This document shows positions 17,152 through 24,445 of a stretch of 64,000 nucleotides of DNA, one piece after another (the first letter of the stretch is position 1; each line of letters opens with the position of its first letter). The notes beneath the pieces were generated by a model, which made no database searches, had not been told where the DNA came from, and saw only the letters and a program-made list of their open reading frames with translations. A program made the translations under genes and the position numbers. The DNA comes from Paenibacillus_D tarimensis_A (GTDB lineage: Bacteria > Bacillota > Bacilli > Paenibacillales > Paenibacillaceae): the NCBI GenBank assembly GCA_041281825.1, contig CP166298.1, forward strand, positions 4,030,001 to 4,094,000, read 5' to 3'.

Positions 17152-18444
17152 ATGGTCTGGATTGCATCGGTTATATTTATTCTCACCTTAGTATTTGTTA
17201 TTTGGCAGCCCAAGGGACTTAATATCGGATGGTCCGCATCCGCCGGGGCGATACTTGCGCTTCTCTTCCAAGTCGTTAGTCTGAACGATGTACTTACCGT
17301 TACGGATATCGTCTGGAACGCCACGCTCGCGTTTGTGGCCGTCATCTTGATTTCATTGATTCTCGACGATATCGGCTTTTTTGAATGGTCGGCATTGCAT
17401 ATGGCGCGTATTGCCAAAGGGAACGGCAGGCTAATGTTTGTTTATGTCGTATTGCTGGGAGCCGCGGTTGCCGCATTCTTTGCCAACGACGGCGCTGCTC
17501 TCATTCTAACTCCGATCGTGCTCGCCATGGTCCGGGCATTGAAATTTCCGGATGCCATGATCCTGCCGTTTATTATGGCAAGCGGCTTTATTGCGGATAC
17601 CACCTCCTTGCCGCTTATTGTCAGCAACCTGGTGAATATCGTATCCGCCGACTTTTTCGGCATCAACTTCGTTGAATATGCGGGCCGCATGATCGTACCG
17701 AGCTTCTTTTCACTCGGCGCAAGCCTGCTCGTTCTTTATCTGTATTTCAGAAAAAACATTCCTGCTCATTATGACATACACGAATTGAATAAACCGGCAG
17801 ACGCGATAAGAGATAAAAAGCTGTTCAAAGTTTCCTGGTATATTCTAGGCATCCTGTTAGCGGCGTATATCACAAGCGGGTTCATTCACATCCCGGTTTC
17901 CATTATTGCCGGAGCGGCAGCAATTGTATTTATTATTCTGGCCCGGCAAAGTAAAGCGATTGAAACGAAAAGAATTATCAAAGAAGCGCCTTGGGCGGTT
18001 GTCGTCTTCTCGATCGGGATGTACGTCGTTGTGTTCGGCCTCAAGAACGCCGGTCTTACGGACATGCTTGGCGAAGTCATTCAAAAAATGGCGGACGGCG
18101 GATTATTCGCCTCCACTGTGGGGATGGGATTTCTGGCGGCAATTCTGTCTTCGATCATGAACAATATGCCTACGGTAATGATTGACGCATTGGCTATCGA
18201 GGGCACTCAGACCTCCGGTGTGATACGGGAATCGCTCATATATGCCAATGTCGTCGGGTCCGATTTGGGGCCTAAGATTACGCCGATCGGCTCGCTGGCA
18301 ACCCTGCTCTGGCTCCATGTGCTGTCCCGCAAGGGCGTTAACATTTCCTGGGGTTATTATTTCAAAGTGGGTATCGTATTAACCGTTCCGACATTGTTTA
18401 TTACTTTGGTTGGTCTCTATCTGTGGCTGACCGTTCTTTCCTGA
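17152..18444 (+). CDS. arsB: Arsenite efflux permease ArsB
   Basis: ArsB exports arsenite through the cytoplasmic membrane, driven by the proton gradient, and can also act on antimonite. The 430-aa product has about 12 hydrophobic segments and family motifs such as FFANDGAALILTPIVLAM and LSSIMNNMPTVMIDALAI (the two N-rich re-entrant regions of the ion-transporter superfamily). CGGAGG lies 6 nt before ATG 17152, 11 bp after the arsR stop. No arsA ATPase gene is present, so it should work as a secondary pump. The dispersed palindromic element starts on its stop codon. Confidence 0.95.
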   Translation: MVWIASVIFILTLVFVIWQPKGLNIGWSASAGAILALLFQVVSLNDVLTVTDIVWNATLAFVAVILISLILDDIGFFEWSALHMARIAKGNGRLMFVYVVLLGAAVAAFFANDGAALILTPIVLAMVRALKFPDAMILPFIMASGFIADTTSLPLIVSNLVNIVSADFFGINFVEYAGRMIVPSFFSLGASLLVLYLYFRKNIPAHYDIHELNKPADAIRDKKLFKVSWYILGILLAAYITSGFIHIPVSIIAGAAAIVFIILARQSKAIETKRIIKEAPWAVVVFSIGMYVVVFGLKNAGLTDMLGEVIQKMADGGLFASTVGMGFLAAILSSIMNNMPTVMIDALAIEGTQTSGVIRESLIYANVVGSDLGPKITPIGSLATLLWLHVLSRKGVNISWGYYFKVGIVLTVPTLFITLVGLYLWLTVLS

Positions 18445-18483
18445 CATAGGGATCTTTGAGCGGGGGACTCAAAGTCTCCCCGC
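18444..18483 (-). repeat. Dispersed palindromic element, locus B
   Basis: One copy between arsB and arsC, inverted relative to the ars genes. On the minus strand it reads GCGGGGAGACTTTGAGTC, then a short loop and GCTCAAAGATCCCTATGTCA. Its CCCTATGTCA end abuts the arsB stop codon TGA. Confidence 0.85.
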
Positions 18484-18515
18484 AATATTAACCATAACCG
18501 AGGAGTGTATAATCG

Positions 18516-18938
18516 ATGGAAAAAAAATTAGTGTACTTTCTTTGCACGGGCAATTCATGCCGCAGTCAGATTGCAGACGGGTTCTTAAAAGCATTAGGCG
18601 GAGACCGGTATGAAGTGAAAAGCGCCGGCCTCGAAGCGCACGGACTGAATCCGCGCGCAGTTCTAGTGATGAATGAAGCCGGAGTGGATATTTCGGGCCA
18701 CACTTCCGACGTTATCGACCAGGAAATATTAAGCAAGGCAGACTATATTATTACGCTGTGCGGACACGCAAATGACAACTGCCCCGTAGTGCGCAACGAT
18801 AAAGCGGAAAGATGGCACTGGGGCTTCGAAGACCCTGCAAAAGCGACAGGCACCGAAGAGGAAATTATGGCCAAATTCCGTGAAGTGCGCGACTCCGTGA
18901 AAAACCGGATCGAACAATTTTTAAAGGAAGGGAAATAA
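18516..18938 (+). CDS. arsC: Thioredoxin-coupled arsenate reductase
   Basis: ArsC reduces arsenate to arsenite for export by ArsB. The 140-aa product has the low-molecular-weight phosphatase fold with the P-loop CTGNSCRS, catalytic Cys10, and the two redox cysteines Cys82 (LCGHAND) and Cys89 (NCPV). This is the Bacillus/Staphylococcus pI258 type, which is recycled by thioredoxin. The aspartate in the FEDPAKATG segment is the general acid. A GAGG-type site precedes ATG 18516. It is two bases from arsI downstream. Confidence 0.96.
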   Translation: MEKKLVYFLCTGNSCRSQIADGFLKALGGDRYEVKSAGLEAHGLNPRAVLVMNEAGVDISGHTSDVIDQEILSKADYIITLCGHANDNCPVVRNDKAERWHWGFEDPAKATGTEEEIMAKFREVRDSVKNRIEQFLKEGK

Positions 18939-18939
18939 A

Positions 18940-19407
18940 ATGATTACACGGATGCATGTGGCGGTCAATTGCTCGGATTTGGGCAAGTCGCTGGAGTTTT
19001 ACCGCGCTTTCTTCGGGACGGAGCCGACCAAAGTCAAGGATAACTATGCCAAGTTTGAATTGGACGATCCGAAGCTCCATTTCTCCTTGAACGTACGTCC
19101 GTTTGAAAAAAAGGGTGTACTCAATCATCTGGGGTTTCAGGTTAATGATACGGAAGAAGTTTTGGCAATGGGAGAACGCTTAAGACAAAGCGACCTGCTG
19201 TTAATTGATGAGATGAATACCACCTGTTGTTACGCCGTTCAGGACAAAGTCTGGGTGTATGACCCGGACGGCAATGCATGGGAAATTTTCTGTACAAAAG
19301 AAGATTCCGAATTCGAATCCGCCGGTGATCCGCGCGATTTGTCTTTATGCTGCGCTCCCCCGCAGCAGCCCGTAACGGTCGAGTTTACTTCCTTTAAGAA
19401 AACATGA
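18940..19407 (+). CDS. arsI: ArsI/CadI-family C-As lyase (VOC fold)
   Basis: The 155-aa product is a vicinal-oxygen-chelate dioxygenase-like enzyme. ArsI proteins cleave the carbon-arsenic bond of trivalent methyl- or aryl-arsenicals. Diagnostic features are present: His6 (MHVAVN), His63 (LNHLGF), Glu115 (GNAWEIF) as the Fe(II) ligands, and the vicinal Cys96-Cys97 pair in MNTTCCYAVQDKVWVYDPDG that binds trivalent organoarsenic. A further Cys-Cys lies in the tail (SLCCAPP). The start follows the arsC stop by one base, so the two are co-translated. CadI-type cadmium-induced proteins are a close alternative, but the CC pair favours ArsI. Confidence 0.9.
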   Translation: MITRMHVAVNCSDLGKSLEFYRAFFGTEPTKVKDNYAKFELDDPKLHFSLNVRPFEKKGVLNHLGFQVNDTEEVLAMGERLRQSDLLLIDEMNTTCCYAVQDKVWVYDPDGNAWEIFCTKEDSEFESAGDPRDLSLCCAPPQQPVTVEFTSFKKT

Positions 19408-19421
19408 ACACCGTACAGCGC

Positions 19422-19471
19422 CATGAAAAAGCGGCAGTGCAGAATTATTTCTGCCCTGCCGCTTTTTCATG
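19422..19471. terminator. Bidirectional terminator of the ars operon
   Basis: A long stem, CATGAAAAAGCGGCAG pairing with CTGCCGCTTTTTCATG with an inner TGCAGAA/TTTCTGCC extension, lies 15 bp past arsI. The stem carries A and T runs on both strands. Confidence 0.9.
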
Positions 19472-19530
19472 TTTATACCGCCTTATAACCGGAGATCAAA
19501 AAGATAACAATGAACTAAATGACCGAATTA

Positions 19531-19588
19531 TTGAATGAAAGCGATTATAAAAGTAAACTTTGTATGAGCTCAATTGACAACGCTTTCA
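19531..19588 (+). promoter_or_regulatory. Promoter with two cre-like sites before dctP
   Basis: Two sequences each match 13 of 14 positions of the CcpA cre consensus TGWAANCGNTNWCA: TGAAAGCGATTATA at 19536-19549 and TGACAACGCTTTCA at 19575-19588. A possible promoter is TTGAAT (19531-19536), 17 bp, TAAACT (19554-19559), so the first site lies inside the promoter and the second just downstream. Catabolite repression is the inferred effect. Confidence 0.65.
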
Positions 19589-19609
19589 TATATAAGGGAG
19601 GATCATTTC

Positions 19610-20629
19610 ATGAAAAAGACATTAAAATTAGCAATCGTCGGTTTACTATCGATGGGATTGGTAGCCTGCTCAGGCAATGGCGGTAATACGGGCGCCAGCT
19701 CGGATAAGCCGATTGTAATCAAATTTTCTCACGTTACATCGCCGATTAGCGTAAAAGGCCAAGCGGCGGACAAATTCGCCGAGCTGGTTGATGAAAAAAC
19801 GGAAGGGAAAGTTAAGGTTGAAGTCTATCCCTCCTCTCAGCTTTATGGCGATAATGATGAGTTGGATGCTCTGATGTCAGGCAATGTGCAAATGATTGCG
19901 CCGTCCGTTACAAAAATGGTTAAATTGGATCCGCGCTGGCAGTTTGTCGATATGCCTTACTTGTTCAGCAGCGAAGAGCATACACGGAAATTTTTCGAAA
20001 GCGATTTGGCTAAAGATTTGATGAGCAGCAAGCAGCTCGAAGCGAACGACATTATGGGCCTTGCATTTTGGGAAAACGGCTTCAAACATTTCATCAATAA
20101 TAAGAAACCACTGAAAACTCCCGCAGATTTCAAAGGACTAAAGTTCAGAGCACAGGCGGGCAGAGTGCTGGAAGCGCAATTCAAGGCGCTTGACGCCGGA
20201 AGCGCAACGATCGCATTCGGTGAAACCTATGCCGCACTGCAGCAGGGAACGGTCGACGGCACCGAAAACACTTTTAACAACATGGACACGCAAAAATATC
20301 AGGAAGTGCAAAAATATTTGACGGTCAGCGGACACGGTCGTTTGGATTATGCTGTATTCGTAAATAAATCCTTCTGGACATCCATGCCGGATGACCTGCG
20401 CAGCAAAGTGGAAGAAGCTTTGAAGGAAGCAACGGATTTTGCATGGGAAATGGCTTACGATGAAAACCAAAAAAGCCTGGAAAACATTAAGAACTCCGGC
20501 AAAGTGGAAGTTACCGAATTGACGGATGAAGAGAGGGCGGCGCTTGAGCAAGTATTCGCGCCCGTCTATGAAGAATTTGAATCGGTCATTACGCCTGAGT
20601 TGATTGAAGGCATTCGGAAATTGAAATAA
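19610..20629 (+). CDS. dctP: TRAP transporter solute-binding lipoprotein DctP
   Basis: The 339-aa product is the extracytoplasmic receptor of a TRAP transporter for C4-dicarboxylates. The lipoprotein signal ends LVACSGNGG. The DctP fold follows: IKFSHVTSPISVKGQAADKF, YPSSQLYGDNDELDAL, FWENGFKHFINNKKPL and LKFRAQAG, the last containing the Arg that binds the substrate carboxylate. The start at 19610 follows GGGAGG. The frame is open 12 codons upstream into the cre region but without a binding site. It is the first gene of dctP-dctQ-dctM. Confidence 0.95.
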   Translation: MKKTLKLAIVGLLSMGLVACSGNGGNTGASSDKPIVIKFSHVTSPISVKGQAADKFAELVDEKTEGKVKVEVYPSSQLYGDNDELDALMSGNVQMIAPSVTKMVKLDPRWQFVDMPYLFSSEEHTRKFFESDLAKDLMSSKQLEANDIMGLAFWENGFKHFINNKKPLKTPADFKGLKFRAQAGRVLEAQFKALDAGSATIAFGETYAALQQGTVDGTENTFNNMDTQKYQEVQKYLTVSGHGRLDYAVFVNKSFWTSMPDDLRSKVEEALKEATDFAWEMAYDENQKSLENIKNSGKVEVTELTDEERAALEQVFAPVYEEFESVITPELIEGIRKLK

Positions 20630-20701
20630 ATGATCAAGATCTCACGGGGATCGGTTACCTCAGAAGTTCGGTATCGATGCCCGTGAGGTTTATCGTACAA
20701 C

Positions 20702-20818
20702 GGAGAGACTTTGAGAAGCAAAGAGACTTTGAGCTCCACTCAAAGGTCCCTATGTCGTGCTCAAAGATCCCTATGTAATTGGAGAGACTTTGAGCTCCGC
20801 TCAAAGATCCCTATGTCA
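20702..20818 (+). repeat. Dispersed palindromic element, locus C (two full-length plus partial copies)
   Basis: A stack of two full-length and two partial copies lies between dctP and dctQ: a partial copy at 20702-20719, a full-length variant at about 20720-20755, a partial copy at 20757-20778 and a full copy at 20781-20818 (GGAGAGACTTTGAGC, loop, GCTCAAAGATCCCTATGT). The last one runs into CAGGAGG, the ribosome-binding site of dctQ. Confidence 0.85.
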
Positions 20819-20830
20819 GGAGGAATCGAG

Positions 20831-21328
20831 ATGAGTAAAATGAAAAAGTTCTGGGCTCTGTTTGAGGATATTTCCGCAGGGACTTTTTTCAGCATAGGCA
20901 TTACGTTAATTTTTTACGGCGTCATCATGCGGTATGTCATTAACAACCCTCAGCCATGGGTCGAAGAAATATCCCGCTATACTATCGTATGGGGAGCAAT
21001 GCTTGGCATTCCGATTGCCCTGCGCAACAACCACCATATCCAGGTAGACATGTTATATGAGAAGCTGCCTGAGTTCATGAGGAGATGGGTGGATTTTTTC
21101 GCAACATCGATTGGCGTCTTATTTTGTGCATTCTATACGTATTATGGATTGATTTTGGTCGGCAAACGGTTCGGCTCCGGATTGCTTTCGATGGATGTCG
21201 GCATCCCGATGTGGATCGTTTATTTGATCCTTCCGATTTCCGGGATTATGTTTTTGCTTCGTTTCATCGAACGGCTTGTTTATCTTTTACGGGGAAAGGA
21301 CGTAAACCATGACAATCCTGTTATTTAG
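20831..21328 (+). CDS. dctQ: TRAP transporter small permease DctQ
   Basis: The 165-aa product is the four-helix small membrane subunit of the TRAP transporter. Family features include VMRYVINNPQPWVEEISRY near residue 35 and GIPIALRNNHHIQVDML. I chose ATG 20831, 7 nt after AGGAGG. The frame is open 40 codons upstream, but those codons translate the repeat element (SSTQRSLCRAQRSLC) and are not part of the protein. It overlaps dctM by 20 bp. Confidence 0.94.
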   Translation: MSKMKKFWALFEDISAGTFFSIGITLIFYGVIMRYVINNPQPWVEEISRYTIVWGAMLGIPIALRNNHHIQVDMLYEKLPEFMRRWVDFFATSIGVLFCAFYTYYGLILVGKRFGSGLLSMDVGIPMWIVYLILPISGIMFLLRFIERLVYLLRGKDVNHDNPVI

Positions 21329-22580
21329 TATTTTCATTATCCTGATGCTGCTCCGGGTTCCGATCGCAATCAGCCTGGCGTTGTCGACCATTATCGTGCT
21401 TATGACAGGCAATTTTAATTTGGAAATGGTTCCGCAGCGTGTATTCACCGCAATGGATTCGTTTCCGCTTATGGCAATTCCGGGATTCGTACTCGCCGGC
21501 GTTATCCTCTCACGGGGCGGCATTTCCAAATATCTGATCGGTGCGCTTCGGGCGTGGATCGGACATTTGCCGGGCGGGCTGGCCGTCGTTACGATTCTGG
21601 CTTGTATGATTTTCGCGGCAATCTCCGGATCGAGTCCGGCTACCGCAGCCGCTATCGGATCGATTATGATCCCTGCGATGGTCAATGCGGGCTATGACAA
21701 AAAGTATGCGATGGGTCTTGTAGCCGCGGCGGGTACGCTCGGCATTCTTATCCCGCCCAGCATCCCGCTCATTATGTACGGCATTACCGCCGAAGTTTCC
21801 ATAGGCAAGCTGTTCATGGCCGGCGTCATTCCCGGTGTCATCCTCGGGGGCGTTCTTGTATTGGCGGCTATCTATTACGCGGTTAAAAACAATTACAAAG
21901 GCGGCCGCAAGATCGGTTGGGGCGAAAGAGGCCGAATGTCCGTCAAAGCTTTATGGGGGGGCCTGTTGCCGATTCTGATCCTCGGAAGCATCTATACCGG
22001 TGCGGCCACGCCGACGGAATCCGCGGTCATTGCTGTCTTTTACGCGATTGTTGTATCCGTACTAGTATATAAGGAGCTTCACTGGAAAGACGTTCGCCCT
22101 ATTATTGTAGAATCGCTGAACATTACTTCGATGATCTTTCTGATTATCGGGGCCGCAAGCTTGTTCTCCCTGTATTTGACGAACGCGCAAGTGCCGCAGA
22201 AGGTCGGGGCATGGATCGCGGAAAGCGATATGAATCTGTGGACGTTCTTCCTGATCGTCAATCTGATGTTTTTTATTATGGGAACATTCCTGGAAGCGGT
22301 ATCCATTATTCTGATTACGCTGCCGATTCTTCTTCCCGTACTGGCGCATATGGGGATCAATCCGATTTACTTCGCCATCGTCATGACGATCAATATGGAG
22401 CTCGCCATGATTACGCCGCCGGTCGGTTTGAATCTGTTTGTCGTCAGCGGTATATCCAAAGAGAAGCTGGGAGCCGTCGTCAGAGGCGTGGCGCCGTTCA
22501 TCGCTTTGTTTATCATTGTCCTCGTCATTATTATCGTATTCCCGCAGTTATCTTTATGGCTGCCTGAACGTATGGATTAA
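21309..22580 (+). CDS. dctM: TRAP transporter large permease DctM
   Basis: DctM is the ion-coupled channel subunit that moves C4-dicarboxylates inward with sodium or protons. The 423-aa product has about 12 hydrophobic segments. Family motifs are SGSSPATAAAIGSIMIPAM (near 115-135), AAAGTLGILIPPSIPLIMYG, and the C-terminal NMELAMITPPVGLNLFV. Its start lies inside the end of dctQ, so translation is probably coupled. A hairpin terminator follows the stop. Confidence 0.96.
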   Translation: MTILLFSIFIILMLLRVPIAISLALSTIIVLMTGNFNLEMVPQRVFTAMDSFPLMAIPGFVLAGVILSRGGISKYLIGALRAWIGHLPGGLAVVTILACMIFAAISGSSPATAAAIGSIMIPAMVNAGYDKKYAMGLVAAAGTLGILIPPSIPLIMYGITAEVSIGKLFMAGVIPGVILGGVLVLAAIYYAVKNNYKGGRKIGWGERGRMSVKALWGGLLPILILGSIYTGAATPTESAVIAVFYAIVVSVLVYKELHWKDVRPIIVESLNITSMIFLIIGAASLFSLYLTNAQVPQKVGAWIAESDMNLWTFFLIVNLMFFIMGTFLEAVSIILITLPILLPVLAHMGINPIYFAIVMTINMELAMITPPVGLNLFVVSGISKEKLGAVVRGVAPFIALFIIVLVIIIVFPQLSLWLPERMD

Positions 22581-22590
22581 GCTCAGGTGT

Positions 22591-22631
22591 AAAGGAATAA
22601 CCGCTGGAGGATATCGCTCCAGCGGTCCTTT
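22591..22631 (+). terminator. Terminator after dctM
   Basis: A perfect 10-bp stem, ACCGCTGGAG/CTCCAGCGGT, flanked by pairing AAAGG/CCTTT, begins 10 bp past the stop codon. The T tract is short. Confidence 0.75.
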
Positions 22632-22699
22632 ATGTGCGTAAGCCATACTGCTGCCGGTTGGGGAGGAAATAGCGATGGCCTCCAGCCGCTCCCCATCAT

Positions 22700-23316
22700 C
22701 TACTCAGCTCATTCTGCGGTTGGGGCACCTAGTAGAGAACATTTCTTTCTCTATTCAGCTCATTTTTTGCCCCCGGCATCTTGTAGAGAACATTTCTTTC
22801 TCTATTCAGCTCATTTTGCTCCACCGGCACCTTATAAAGAACATTTCTTTTTCTATTCAGCCCATTTTTTGCCCCCGGCGCCTTGCAGAGAACATTTCTT
22901 TCTCTATTCAGCCCATTTTTTGCCCCCGGCATCTTGTAGAGAACATTTCTTTTTCTATTCAGCCCATTTTTTGCCCCCGGCGCCTTGCAGAGAACATTTC
23001 TTTCTCTATTCAGCCCATTTTTTGCCCCCGGCATCTTGTAGAGAACATTTCTTTCTCTATTCAGCTCATTTTGCTCCACCGGCACCTTATAAAGAACATT
23101 TCTTTCTCTATTCATCTCATTTTGCGCCACCGGCGCCTTATAAAGAACATTTCTTTTTCTATTCAGCCCATTTTTTGCCCCCGGCATCTTGTAGAGAACA
23201 TTTCTTTCTCTATTCAGCTCATTTTGCTCCACCGGCGCCTTATAAAGAACATTTCTTTCTCTATTCAGCTCATTTTGCTCCACCGGCACCTTGCAGAGAA
23301 CATTTCTTTCTCTATT
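22700..23316. repeat. 51-bp minisatellite, 12 copies
   Basis: The motif GAACATTTCTTTCTCTATT recurs at exact 51-bp steps from about 22739 to 23300 (12 times), with slight variation (TTTTTCT for TTTCTCT). Between motifs two alternative segments mix: TTTTTTGCCCCCGGC and TTTTGCTCCACCGGC. Because 51 is divisible by three, several frames stay open across it; the minus frame gives a 17-aa repeat with LNRERNVLYK. It fills the space between the convergent dctM and dctB genes, which otherwise holds nothing recognisable. Confidence 0.9.
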
Positions 23317-23318
23317 GT

Positions 23319-24368
23319 TTACTCCGGCCCGCCGATTTCGGCCATCAGCTCGCGGCCGATTGTTTTTTCATACTGCGCGTACAACGGCTTGAACCTCTCC
23401 ACCCACAACGCTCTCTCTTCCTCGGTCAGATAGTGGATCGCTACCCGTCCGCTCTTCTCCACTATACTGAGCTGCCGCTCATCCATCGCTGCCGTCTTTC
23501 GGTTGATCCATTCCGTCGTATCCTCGAAAGCCTGCTGCAGCTGCTGTTGATGTTCCTCTGAAAGCCCGTCCCAAAATTGCCCGTTAACAATAACGGCATA
23601 ACCTAAATAGCCGTGATTGCTGATCGTCATATACTTCTGAACCCGGTACAGCCCTTTGCTCACAATGTTTGAAATCGTGTTTTCCAGTCCGTCCGCAGTT
23701 CCCCTCGCCAGGTTTCCGTATACTTCATTAAATGGAATTCGGACCGTTCCGGCACCGAGCGCCTGAAACTGGCTTTCAAGCAGCTGGCTCGGCTGTATGC
23801 GAAACGTCTGGTTCTGAAAATCATCCGGCACACGCAGCGGCCCTTTGCTGCTGATCATTTGCTTGAAGCCGTTGGCCCAGAAAGCCACCGCCTCCATCCC
23901 GTGCCGGTGAAGGGACTCGGACAGCGTCCGGCCCACATAGCCTTGCAGCGCCGAATCGACGTCTTTCTGATCTCGAAAGGCAAACGGCATATCCATCACG
24001 TACCATACGGGATCTATCACATTTAAATTGGAAAAAGAGGGTGCGATCATCTGGATTTCACCGTGCTGCAGCGCTGCGATCTCCGTTTTTTCCGTATGCA
24101 GGATCGCATTGGGAAATACCTGGATCTCTATGCTGTCGCCGCTTAGCTCCCTTACACGTTCCGCAAAATAAGCGGCTGCCAGCCCTTTGGGCGTATCTCC
24201 TGCAACGACATGGCTGAATTTGATGACAATCCGGTCCGTCAGACCTTCCTGCTCTTCATCGATCGGCAAAGAGCCGTTAAAATCCGGTCGGAATCCGATT
24301 ATAAATGCGGTAAATAAACCAAACAGTATAAATAATCCAACGCCGATCGACGTCCGCACATGTCTCAC
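23319..24368 (-). CDS. dctB: DctB-like dicarboxylate-binding sensor protein (DctP family)
   Basis: The 349-aa product belongs to the DctP solute-binding family but has an N-terminal hydrophobic segment (about residues 8-26) without a lipobox, so it is probably membrane-anchored or secreted. Conserved parts include IVIKFSHVVAGDTPKGLAA, FPNAILHTEKTEIAAL, FWANGFKQMISSKGPL and QTFRIQPS. It is divergent from dctS, 77 bp apart. In Bacillus subtilis DctB sits beside dctS/dctR and is thought to help the kinase sense dicarboxylates; the same role is inferred here. It probably starts at GTG with a weak AGGGG site. Its 3' end abuts the 51-bp minisatellite. Confidence 0.85.
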   Translation of the reverse strand: MRHVRTSIGVGLFILFGLFTAFIIGFRPDFNGSLPIDEEQEGLTDRIVIKFSHVVAGDTPKGLAAAYFAERVRELSGDSIEIQVFPNAILHTEKTEIAALQHGEIQMIAPSFSNLNVIDPVWYVMDMPFAFRDQKDVDSALQGYVGRTLSESLHRHGMEAVAFWANGFKQMISSKGPLRVPDDFQNQTFRIQPSQLLESQFQALGAGTVRIPFNEVYGNLARGTADGLENTISNIVSKGLYRVQKYMTISNHGYLGYAVIVNGQFWDGLSEEHQQQLQQAFEDTTEWINRKTAAMDERQLSIVEKSGRVAIHYLTEEERALWVERFKPLYAQYEKTIGRELMAEIGGPE

Positions 24369-24445
24369 CCCTGTTGCATTTTAATCATTATTATTTCACA
24401 ATGGAATCAAATCGTAAACTGGTCTGAAAGGAGGCTGCCCATTCC

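Noticed and set aside
20711..20830. N-terminal extension of DctQ
   Set aside because: These codons translate copies of the palindromic repeat; the strong Shine-Dalgarno before 20831 sets the start.
22700..23316. Possible CRISPR array
   Set aside because: Repeats are contiguous at a fixed 51-bp step with no unique spacers, and there are no cas genes nearby.
22632..23561. Long repeat-translated reading frames on both strands (up to about 309 codons)
   Set aside because: They are open only because the repeat period is a multiple of three. They lack ribosome-binding sites, and the longest runs into the antisense of dctB.
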